NCBI GenBank assembly: GCA_002405525.1
Contig: DHLY01000055.1
Location: 1-11,814 of the forward strand
From: Proteobacteria bacterium UBA4656
GTDB taxonomy: Bacteria > Pseudomonadota > Gammaproteobacteria > Xanthomonadales > Ahniellaceae
DNA: 11,814 nt
Direction: 5' to 3'
Shown here piece after piece: positions 5,221 to 11,814 of the stretch. Both the position numbers and the translations under genes were made by a program. Positions within the stretch are counted from its first letter, which is position 1. The number at the start of each line of letters is the position of its first letter. A model generated the notes under the pieces. It was not told the origin of the DNA, made no database searches, and worked only from the letters and a program-made list of their open reading frames with translations.

Positions 5221-7772
5221 GCGATCCGGCCGCGCCGCGCCCCGGGTTGGGCGCGGCGGAGGCCGCTGCGCGGCTGGCCGCGCACGGGCCCAACGAACTG
5301 CCGCGACCGCCGCGCCGCGGGCCCGGGCGCATCCTGCTCTCGGTGTTGGCCGAGCCGATGTTCCTGCTGCTGCTGCTGGCGGCCGCGATCTATCTTGCGG
5401 TGGGCGACCCGGCGGAGGGCGCGCTGCTGCTCGGCTTCGCCGTGCTGGCGGTGGGTCTGGTGGTGGCGCAGGAACACCGCAGCGAGCGTGCGCTGGAGGC
5501 GCTGCGCGCGCTCGGCGCGCCGAGCGCGCGCGTGTTGCGCGACGGCGCCGAACGGTGCATCCCGGCGCGCGAGGTGGTGCCGGGCGACCTGCTGCTGGTG
5601 GGCGAGGGCGAGCGTGTCGCCGCCGACGGCCTGCTGCGCCGCGCGGACGCGCTGGAGGCCGACGAATCGCTGCTGACCGGCGAATCCCTGCCGGTGCGCA
5701 AGCGCGCTCTCGCGACCGGCGACGCCGTCGACGCCGCGCCCGGGGGCGACGACGCGCCGTGGGCCTGGGGCGGCACCCTGGTGGTGCGCGGTCACGGGGT
5801 GGTGGAGGTTGCGCGCACCGGCGCGGCCAGTGCCGCCGGCCGCATCGGCGCCTCACTGGCCGCCATCACGCTGGAGAAAACCCTGCTGCAGCGCCAGGTG
5901 GCCCATCTGGTCCGATTGTTCGGCGCGCTGGCGATCGGCGTGAGCCTGCTGCTCGTCGCGATCCATGGCAGCCTGCGCGGCGACTGGGTCGAGGCCGCGC
6001 TGGCCGGCATTGCGCTGGCGATGTCGATGCTCCCGGAGGAGTTCCCGATGGCGCTGGCGGTGTTCATGGCGCTCGGCGCCCGGCGGCTGGCGCAGGCCAA
6101 CGTGCTGGCGCGGCGCGGCGCGGTGATCGAGACCCTCGGCGCCGCTTCGGTTCTGGCGGTCGACAAGACCGGCACGCTGACCGAGAACCGCATGCGGCTG
6201 CGCGAGCTCGAGGTCGACGGTGCCGTGCTGAGCCTGTGCGGCGACGAACGTGAACTGCCCGAGGCCTTCCATCGCCTGCTGGAGTTCGGCGTGCTGGCCT
6301 CCAAGCGCCAGGCCCTCGATCCGATGGACGCCGCGGTGGGTGAACTCGGGCGTGCCACCCTGGCGGCGACGGAACACCTGCACGCCGATTGGCCGCTGGC
6401 GCGCGAGTACGGACTCAGCGCGGACCTGCCCGCGCTGTCGCGCATCTGGGATGCGGGCAACGGCCGGCACGTGGTGGCGGTCAAGGGCGCGCCGGAGGCG
6501 GTCGCCGGACTGTGCGGCTTCGATGCGCCGCGCCGCACCGCGCTGCTGGCCCGGGTCGAACGCATGGCCGCCGACGGACTGCGCGTGCTGGCCGTCGCCG
6601 GCGGCGAGCTCGCCGCCGGCGTGCCGCCCGACGACGCGCGTGCCCTGTCCGGCCTGCGCTTCGAGGGTTTGCTGGGCTTCGTCGATCCGCTGCGCCCCTC
6701 GGTGCGGCTGGCGGTGGCCGAGGCGCGCGCAGCGGGCATCGCAGTGGCGATGATCACCGGCGACTACCCGGCCACCGCGCGCGCCATTGCGCGCGACGCC
6801 GGGATCGACGAGTCCGGGGGCGTGCTGACCGGGCCCGAGGTCGACGCGATGGATGCGGCGACGCTGGCCGCGGCGCTGCGTCGGACGCGGGTGTTCGCCC
6901 GGATCCGACCCGAGCAGAAGCTGCGACTGGTCGAGGCGTTCAAGGCCGACGGCGAGGTCGTGGCGATGACCGGCGACGGGGTCAACGATGCGCCGGCGCT
7001 CAAGGCTGCGCACATCGGCATCGCAATGGCGCAGCGCGGCACCGACGTGGCGCGCGAGGCGGCGTCCATCGCCCTGCTCGACGATGACTTCGGCCGCATC
7101 GTGGCCGGCGTGCGACTGGGTCGGCGCATCTTCGACAATCTGCGCAAGGTGATGATCTACATCGCCGCCATCCACCTGCCGGTGGCGGGACTCGCCCTGC
7201 TGCCGCTGCTCGCAGGCCTGCCGCCGGTGCTGCTCCCCATGCACGTGGTGCTGATCGAGATGGTGGTCGACCCGATCTGCTCGGTGGCCTTCGAGGACGA
7301 GCCCGAAGAACGCGGCATCATGCAGCGCCCGCCGCGCCGTCCCGATGAACCGCTGGTGGGCTGGCCGCAGCTCGCGATCGGTTTTGCGCAGGGCGGCTTG
7401 CTGCTGCTGGCAGTGCTCGCCGTCCACTTCGCCGCGCGGACCGCCGGTCTGGCCGAGGACGTGCAGCGCAGCCTTGCCTTCCTGGCGCTGACCGCGGGCA
7501 ACCTCGCCCTGGTGCGGGTCAACGCCGCGCGCGGCGCCACCCTGCCGCGCCTGTTCGAGGCGGGGCACCGCGTGTATTGGATCGTGACCGGCGCGGCGGC
7601 GGCGATCGTCGCCGCCTGCATGTTGTGGCCGGCGGCCGCGGGTCTGTTCCGTTTCGCCCAGCCGGACCCCGCGCATGCGCTGGGCGCGGCCGCGACCGGC
7701 ATCGCTGCGGTGCTGCTGTTCGACCTTGCCAAGCCGCTCCCGCCGGTGCGACGCGCGCTCGGCGGGGCCTGA
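5217..7772 (+). CDS. Cation-transporting P-type ATPase (P2-like, PEEFP variant)
   Basis: An 851-residue inner-membrane pump driven by an aspartyl-phosphate cycle. Cation-ATPase N-terminal region (about 10-40), M1-M2 (about 40-85), actuator domain with TGES (154-157), M3-M4 (about 230-290) with PEEFP (273-277), phosphorylation site DKTGTLT (D316), nucleotide domain with KGAPE (423-427), hinge TGDGVNDAP (585-593), then M5-M10 (about 645-840). Overall layout and length fit P2-type Ca2+/Na+-like pumps. The ion sites differ: PEGLP of M4 is PEEFP, M6 reads EMVVDP (681-686) where SERCA has NLVTDG, and M5 has His653 where SERCA has an Asn ligand. No heavy-metal CPx motif is present, so it is not a P1B pump. 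The transported ion is not deducible. The GTG start at 5217 overlaps the upstream Usp stop (GTGA). Confidence 0.93.
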   Translation: MSDPAAPRPGLGAAEAAARLAAHGPNELPRPPRRGPGRILLSVLAEPMFLLLLLAAAIYLAVGDPAEGALLLGFAVLAVGLVVAQEHRSERALEALRALGAPSARVLRDGAERCIPAREVVPGDLLLVGEGERVAADGLLRRADALEADESLLTGESLPVRKRALATGDAVDAAPGGDDAPWAWGGTLVVRGHGVVEVARTGAASAAGRIGASLAAITLEKTLLQRQVAHLVRLFGALAIGVSLLLVAIHGSLRGDWVEAALAGIALAMSMLPEEFPMALAVFMALGARRLAQANVLARRGAVIETLGAASVLAVDKTGTLTENRMRLRELEVDGAVLSLCGDERELPEAFHRLLEFGVLASKRQALDPMDAAVGELGRATLAATEHLHADWPLAREYGLSADLPALSRIWDAGNGRHVVAVKGAPEAVAGLCGFDAPRRTALLARVERMAADGLRVLAVAGGELAAGVPPDDARALSGLRFEGLLGFVDPLRPSVRLAVAEARAAGIAVAMITGDYPATARAIARDAGIDESGGVLTGPEVDAMDAATLAAALRRTRVFARIRPEQKLRLVEAFKADGEVVAMTGDGVNDAPALKAAHIGIAMAQRGTDVAREAASIALLDDDFGRIVAGVRLGRRIFDNLRKVMIYIAAIHLPVAGLALLPLLAGLPPVLLPMHVVLIEMVVDPICSVAFEDEPEERGIMQRPPRRPDEPLVGWPQLAIGFAQGGLLLLAVLAVHFAARTAGLAEDVQRSLAFLALTAGNLALVRVNAARGATLPRLFEAGHRVYWIVTGAAAAIVAACMLWPAAAGLFRFAQPDPAHALGAAATGIAAVLLFDLAKPLPPVRRALGGA

Positions 7773-8039
7773 TCGGGGTACTGCGCCGGCCTCGCCGGCA
7801 GGACCGATGCGGGCATGGCGCCGCGCGGCCGCGTTGCCCGGGCGCGGGCCCGGCCCGCTCGATCGGCTCGGGCTTTCAGCGCGCGCACGCCGCGGCCCGT
7901 CGCCGGTCGACGGTCACGCCACGGCGCGCGGACCGTCCCGTGCGTCGCCACGATCGGGCGGTACCGCCGCGGTCGGGTGCCCGCGGAGCCCCATTCTTTA
8001 CTTGGCGGTGCATCGATGGTCGGCGCCGCGTGCGGCGGC

Positions 8040-8069
8040 TTGACATGGCATGTTGCACTGCGGTGAAGT
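8040..8069 (+). promoter_or_regulatory. Possible promoter of thrA
   Basis: A perfect TTGACA -35 hexamer (8040-8045) is followed after 18 bases by TGAAGT (8064-8069), a poor -10 match (3 of 6). It would give a leader of about 155 bases containing the two hairpins before thrA. The -35 is attractive in an otherwise GC-rich region; the -10 is weak, so this is tentative. Confidence 0.3.
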
Positions 8070-8134
8070 CCAAGGCGATGGGTCCGACCGTTTTGCACGC
8101 GGTGCGGGTCGACGCCGCGGGCACGGTGCACCAG

Positions 8135-8204
8135 GGTGCGCGCGGCCCGCGCACCGAACAACCAGCGGGCCCCGCGGCCGGCGGGCAGGGAGGGTCGCCC
8201 GCCG
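8135..8204 (+). promoter_or_regulatory. Two hairpins in the likely thrA leader
   Basis: Stem GGTGCGCG/CGCGCACC (8135-8142 with 8148-8155, 5-base loop) and stem CGGCGGGC/GCCCGCCG (8179-8186 with 8197-8204, 10-base loop). The second ends 15 bases before the Shine-Dalgarno sequence. They could affect thrA translation or transcription, but neither has a T-run, no alternative pairing was worked out, and GC bias makes hairpins common. Confidence 0.3.
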
Positions 8205-8219
8205 CCGCCGCAGCGCCCC

Positions 8220-8227
8220 GGAGAGGG
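8220..8227 (+). promoter_or_regulatory. Ribosome-binding site of thrA
   Basis: GGAGAGGG lies four bases before the ATG at 8232 and supports this start over the upstream in-frame ATG at 8136. Confidence 0.8.
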
Positions 8228-8231
8228 ACAC

Positions 8232-10727
8232 ATGAGCGACAGCGCGCTGCAGCAACCGCCCCGCGAGGGTCCCGTGGTCGCCCACAAGTTCGGCGGCACC
8301 AGCGTGGCCACGGCCGAGCGCATGAAGCACGTCGCGAACATCCTGCGGGCGCGGGACGACGGTGTCCAGGTGGTGGTGGTGTCGGCCATGTCCGGCGTTA
8401 CCGACGCGCTGATCCGCCTCGCCGACCTGGCCGCTGCGCGCGACCCGGGCTGGAGCAACGCCTGTCTCGATCTCGAGCGCAAGCACCTCGAGGCGGCGCG
8501 GACCCTGCTCAGCGGCCACCAGGGCCCGACGGTGGAGAAACTGGAGAACGACTTCGCCCACCTGCGCGACCTGCTGCACGCGCTGGACCTGCTCGGCGCG
8601 CCCTCGCCCGAGGCGCTGGCCTACATCCACGGACTCGGCGAGGTTTTTTCGGCGGTCCTGCTGGGCGCCTACTTCCGCGAACTCGGCGACCGCTGCGAGG
8701 TGCTGGACGCCCGCGACGTGCTCGTCGTGCGCCATGAGGAACTGGGCGCGGTGGTCGAATGGGAGCAGTCCGCCGCGCGTCTGGCACAGTGGCGCACGGC
8801 GCATCCCGGGTCGCGGGTGGTGATCACCGGCTTCGTGGCGCGCGACGCCGCCGGCCGCGCGACCACCCTCGGCCGCAACGGCAGCGACTACTCCGCCGCG
8901 ATCTTCGGCGCGCTGTTCGGCGCCGCCGAGGTCCACATCTGGACCGACGTCGACGGCGTGCTCAGCGCCGACCCGCGGCTGGTGCCCGAAGCCGTGCTGG
9001 TACCCGAACTGACCTACGCCGAGGCCTGCGAGCTGGCCTACTTCGGCGCCAAGGTGATCCATCCGCAGACCATGCAGCCGGCGATCGCGCGCAACATCCC
9101 GCTGCGCATCCGCAATACCTTCAGGCCCGAGCATCCCGGCAGCCTGATCGCCGCCAGCGCGGCCAAGGACCCGCCGGTCAAGGGCATCACCGCGATCGGC
9201 GGGCTGGCCATGGTCAGCGTCGAGGGCGCCGGGATGATCGGTGTGCCGGGCACTGCCGAGCGCGTGTTCGCCGCCCTGCACCGCGCCGGCATCTCGGTGG
9301 TGATGATCTCGCAGGGCTCGTCCGAGCATTCGATCTGCTGCGTGGTCGAGGGGGCCCACGCACAGCGTGCGGTCGCGGTGCTGGAAGACGCCTACGCCCG
9401 TGAACTCGGTCGCGGGCAGATCCAGCGCGTCGGCGCCGAGCCCGGGATCAGCGTGATGGCGGTGGTCGGCGAAGGCATGGCGGGCACGCCCGGCATCGCG
9501 GCGCGGCTGTTCGACGCCCTGGCGCGCTCCGGCATCAACGTGCGCGCGATCGCGCAGGGCGCTTCGGAGCGCAACATCTCGGTGGCGATCGACGGCCGCC
9601 AGGCGGCGCGCGCACTGCGCGCGGTGCATGCCGCCTTCTACCTGTCCGCGTTGACCCTGTCGATCGGCGTGGTGGGGCCCGGCCAGGTCGGTCGCGCCCT
9701 GCTCAGCCAGTTGCAGGCCGCGGCGGCGCGCCTCAAGCGCGAGGCCAACCTCGACCTGCGCGTGCGCGCGATCGGCGACAGCCGGCGCCTGCTGCGCGCG
9801 GAGACCGCGCTCGATCTCGCCGAATGGAAGGACCAGCTCGCCGCAGCTGCCGAACCGTCCGACTTCGCGCGCCTGGCCGACCATGTCGGCGCCGAACACC
9901 TGCCGCACGCGGTGATCGTCGACTGCTCGGCGTCGTCGCAGGTCGCCGACCACTACCCGGAGTGGCTGGCGCGCCGCATCCACGTCATCACGCCGAACAA
10001 GCAGGCCGGCGCCGGCCCGGTGGCGCGCTGGCGCGCGATCCGGGATGCCTGCGCGACGTCCGGCGCGCGCTTCCGCTACGAGGCCACGGTGGGCGCGGGG
10101 TTGCCGATCATCACCACCCTGCGCGACCTGCTCGACACCGGCGACGATGTGCTGGCGGTGGAGGGCATCCTCAGCGGCACCCTGGCTTGGCTGTTCAATC
10201 GCTACGACGGCACGCAGCCGTTTTCGGCCCTGGTCGAGGCAGCCCGCACGGCGGGCTACACCGAGCCCGATCCGCGCGACGACCTCAGCGGCACCGACGT
10301 GGCGCGCAAACTCGTGATTCTCGGCCGCGAGATGGGCCTGTCCCTGGAGCTGTCCGACGTCAAGGTCGAAAGCCTGGTGCCGGAGGAACTGCAGGGCGCC
10401 ACGCGCGAGCAGTTCCTGCAGCATCTGCCGCTGATGGACGCACCGATGAAGCTGCGCCACGCGGCGGCGGCCGCGCGCGGCCGGGTGCTGCGTTACGTGG
10501 CGCGGCTCGATCATGCGGGCGCGGCGACCGTGGGCCTGGTCGAACTGCCGGGCGAACATGCTTTCGCCCATATCCGGCTCACCGACAACATCGTGCAGTT
10601 CACCACCGCCCGCTACCGCGACAACCCGCTGGTGGTGCAGGGCCCGGGCGCCGGCCCCGAGGTCACCGCCGCCGGCGTGTTCGCCGACCTGCTGCGGGTG
10701 GCGCAGTCGCTGGGGGCGCGGGTGTGA
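8232..10727 (+). CDS. thrA: Bifunctional aspartokinase / homoserine dehydrogenase (ThrA)
   Basis: An 831-residue cytosolic enzyme, close to the about 820 of E. coli ThrA. It phosphorylates aspartate and later reduces aspartate semialdehyde to homoserine. Aspartokinase domain (about 14-310): KFGGTSVA (19-26), GRNGSDYSA (214-222), [13 protein letters not shown] and the [14 protein letters not shown] segment. Two ACT regulatory domains (about 320-390 and 405-470; [35 protein letters not shown]), the usual site of threonine feedback. Homoserine dehydrogenase (about 476-831): dinucleotide loop GVVGPGQVG (479-487), TPNK (587-590), [12 protein letters not shown] (616-627), LSGTDVARK (685-693) with the catalytic-region Asp and Lys, and the C-terminal [14 protein letters not shown]. 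The ATG at 8232 has GGAGAGGG four bases upstream; the frame opens 32 codons earlier with low-complexity sequence. thrB follows after 196 bases. Confidence 0.97.
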   Translation: MSDSALQQPPREGPVVAHKFGGTSVATAERMKHVANILRARDDGVQVVVVSAMSGVTDALIRLADLAAARDPGWSNACLDLERKHLEAARTLLSGHQGPTVEKLENDFAHLRDLLHALDLLGAPSPEALAYIHGLGEVFSAVLLGAYFRELGDRCEVLDARDVLVVRHEELGAVVEWEQSAARLAQWRTAHPGSRVVITGFVARDAAGRATTLGRNGSDYSAAIFGALFGAAEVHIWTDVDGVLSADPRLVPEAVLVPELTYAEACELAYFGAKVIHPQTMQPAIARNIPLRIRNTFRPEHPGSLIAASAAKDPPVKGITAIGGLAMVSVEGAGMIGVPGTAERVFAALHRAGISVVMISQGSSEHSICCVVEGAHAQRAVAVLEDAYARELGRGQIQRVGAEPGISVMAVVGEGMAGTPGIAARLFDALARSGINVRAIAQGASERNISVAIDGRQAARALRAVHAAFYLSALTLSIGVVGPGQVGRALLSQLQAAAARLKREANLDLRVRAIGDSRRLLRAETALDLAEWKDQLAAAAEPSDFARLADHVGAEHLPHAVIVDCSASSQVADHYPEWLARRIHVITPNKQAGAGPVARWRAIRDACATSGARFRYEATVGAGLPIITTLRDLLDTGDDVLAVEGILSGTLAWLFNRYDGTQPFSALVEAARTAGYTEPDPRDDLSGTDVARKLVILGREMGLSLELSDVKVESLVPEELQGATREQFLQHLPLMDAPMKLRHAAAAARGRVLRYVARLDHAGAATVGLVELPGEHAFAHIRLTDNIVQFTTARYRDNPLVVQGPGAGPEVTAAGVFADLLRVAQSLGARV

Positions 10728-10746
10728 TGCCAGGGTCGGACCAGAC

Positions 10747-10884
10747 GCTCCCCCTCTCCCCCAACCCCTCCCCCACGAGGGGGCAGGGGAGCAAAGCCCG
10801 CGCACACCGCGGCACGCCGCGAGTTGGATCTGCCGAACTCCCCTCTCCCCTTGTGGGAGAGGGGTCGGGGGAGAGGGGTCCGAT
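10747..10884. repeat. Inverted pair of CCCTCTCCC-type palindromic repeats between thrA and thrB
   Basis: Two copies of one family face each other. Left, about 10747-10791: CTCCCCCTCTCCCCCAACCC, continuing as a CCCCTCCCCC-ACGA-GGGGGCAGGGG hairpin (10765-10789). Right, on the opposite strand, about 10839-10884: a perfect 10-bp stem CCCCTCTCCC/GGGAGAGGGG (10840-10864, loop CTTGT) followed by TCGGGGGAGAGGGG. Repeats of this look are common between genes in Xanthomonadales and other Proteobacteria. They separate two genes of one pathway that are often tightly linked, and could form a long stem in the mRNA. No T-run follows, so complete termination is not implied. Confidence 0.8.
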
Positions 10885-10923
10885 CTTGCAGCAGCGGTCG
10901 ACGATGCAGCGGTCGAGCCGGCC

Positions 10924-11814
10924 ATGACCCCCCACACCGCCACCGCCTTCGCCCCGGCCTCCGTCGGCAACGTCGGCGTCGGCTTCGACATCCTCGGACA
11001 CGCGCTGATCGGTCCCGGCGACATCGTCACCGCGCGGCGCATCGACGCGCGCGAGGTGCGGGTGGATGCCATCCGCGGTACGGTCACCGACCTGCCGCGC
11101 GATGTCGCGCGCAACACCGGCGCGCGCGCGGTCGACGCCATGCGTCGCGCGCTGGACCTGTCGTTCGGGATCGCGCTGGAGATCGACAAGGGCATCGCGC
11201 TCGGCTCCGGCATGGGCGGCAGCGCGGCCTCGGCCAGCGCCGCGCTGGTGGCGGCGAACGCCCTGCTCGATGCGCCGCTGGCGATCGAAGCGCTGTATCC
11301 GTTCGCACTCGACGGAGAAAGCGCCGCCAGTGGCGGCAAGCACGGCGACAATGTCGGCCCGCAGCTGCTCGGTGGCCTGGTGCTCGCCACTGCCGACCGC
11401 CTGGTCAAGGTGCCGGTGCCGCAACGGCTGTGGTGCGCGCTGGTCCATCCGCACTGCGTGGTCGAGACGCGCCGCGCGCGCGAAGCCCTGCGCGGTGCCT
11501 ATGCGATCGGGGATTTCGTGCCGCAGAGCGCCAACCTGGCGCTGGTGCTCGCCGGTTGCTACTCGGGCGATCTCGAATTGATCCGAACCGGGCTGTCCGA
11601 CGTGCTGGTCGAACCACGCCGCGCGCCGCTGGTGCCGGGCTTCGCGGCCGTGAAGCGGGCGGCGCTGGACGCCGGTGCACTGGGTGCGTCGATCTCCGGC
11701 GCCGGCCCCAGCGTGTTCGGCTGGTTCGACGGCGAGGCGGCAGCGCGCGCGGCACTCGCGCCGATGCAGGCCGCCTTCGCCGCCGCCGGACTCGACAGTG
11801 ATGTCGTGGTCGGT
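10924..11814 (+). CDS. thrB: Homoserine kinase (3' end outside window)
   Basis: A GHMP-family kinase that phosphorylates homoserine to O-phosphohomoserine, the substrate of threonine synthase. 297 residues are visible with no stop, close to the family's usual 300-320, so only a few residues are missing. Motif 1 [17 protein letters not shown] (9-25); ATP-binding motif 2 [16 protein letters not shown] (91-106), the glycine-rich GHMP loop; [15 protein letters not shown] (137-151); motif 3 [15 protein letters not shown] (254-268). The start at 10924 gives an N-terminus that fits the family ([12 protein letters not shown]). The ribosome-binding sequence is weak (only a GAG about 6 bases upstream), so translation may depend on readthrough from thrA or on the repeat-rich leader. 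thrC would be the expected next gene but is out of view. Confidence 0.95.
   Translation, partial: MTPHTATAFAPASVGNVGVGFDILGHALIGPGDIVTARRIDAREVRVDAIRGTVTDLPRDVARNTGARAVDAMRRALDLSFGIALEIDKGIALGSGMGGSAASASAALVAANALLDAPLAIEALYPFALDGESAASGGKHGDNVGPQLLGGLVLATADRLVKVPVPQRLWCALVHPHCVVETRRAREALRGAYAIGDFVPQSANLALVLAGCYSGDLELIRTGLSDVLVEPRRAPLVPGFAAVKRAALDAGALGASISGAGPSVFGWFDGEAAARAALAPMQAAFAAAGLDSDVVVG

Larger units (their letters stand above)
7773..8231 (+). other. 459-base leader/intergenic region upstream of thrA
   Basis: No credible gene. It holds a small hairpin just after the ATPase stop (GCCGGC-CTC-GCCGGC, 7785-7799, no T-run) and a TTGACA hexamer at 8040-8045. Close to thrA are two GC-rich hairpins: GGTGCGCG/CGCGCACC (8135-8155) and CGGCGGGC/GCCCGCCG (8179-8204). 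A 61-codon frame (8050-8235) overlaps the thrA start but lacks the run of Thr/Ile codons expected of a thr attenuator peptide. The local sequence is very GC-rich without an AT-rich promoter zone other than near 7993-8003 and 8038-8056. Confidence 0.55.

Noticed and set aside
5853..7676. A 607-codon open frame on the minus strand
   Set aside because: It lies entirely antisense to the P-type ATPase; His/Arg/Gln-rich composition without motifs.
8050..8235. A 61-codon frame ending in an ATGA overlap with thrA, as a thr leader peptide
   Set aside because: There is no Thr/Ile codon run, no clear ribosome-binding sequence and no terminator after it; the Arg/Gly-rich translation looks non-coding.
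7998..11408. A 1136-codon open frame on the minus strand
   Set aside because: It is antisense to thrA and thrB, which have full catalytic motifs. Long antisense frames are a by-product of high GC at third codon positions.

Overview
This window is high-GC DNA from a gammaproteobacterium, most likely of the Xanthomonadales/Lysobacterales group. I infer this from the fused aspartokinase-homoserine dehydrogenase ThrA followed by thrB, the GTAG-type REP elements, and the CCCTCTCCC-type intergenic palindromes. No species is claimed. No rRNA, tRNA, CRISPR array, transposase or phage gene was seen.

Layout. Positions 1-246 (minus) hold the first 82 codons of an ABC-transporter ATPase. Positions 247-1656 are a 1.4 kb stretch without a credible gene. 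Most of it is a large mirrored repeat island: four REP units point right (451-737), four point left (1386-1632), most of them at a 71-72 bp period, and between them lie paired hairpin modules arranged as an imperfect inverted repeat centred near 1060-1115. Then come a glutathione S-transferase-like gene (1657-2298, minus), a divergent single-domain voltage-gated cation channel of the NaChBac/NavAb type (2398-3222, plus), and convergent dusA (3260-4255, minus). A two-gene operon follows: a tandem universal-stress protein (4351-5220) whose stop overlaps the GTG start of a P2-like cation P-type ATPase (5217-7772). After a 459 bp GC-rich leader region come thrA (8232-10727) and thrB (10924 to the window end, incomplete). 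The thrA-thrB gap carries a pair of inverted palindromic repeats.

How the genes relate. thrA and thrB are consecutive genes of threonine synthesis: aspartate phosphorylation and homoserine formation, then homoserine phosphorylation. The Usp-ATPase pair is probably one translationally coupled unit of ion transport with a stress-protein partner. The channel lies about 2 kb upstream of it, on the other side of dusA. Both the channel pore (TMEGWAD) and the ATPase membrane sites (PEEFP, EMVVDP) are variant cation-binding sequences, so a shared role in divalent-cation balance is possible but is only inference.

The most notable items are the mirrored REP island with two hairpin types that keep base pairing, the channel filter with glycine after the key glutamate (a calcium-type feature), and the PEEFP P-type ATPase joined to a degenerate Usp protein. 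I found no strong evidence for a wholly new multi-gene system.
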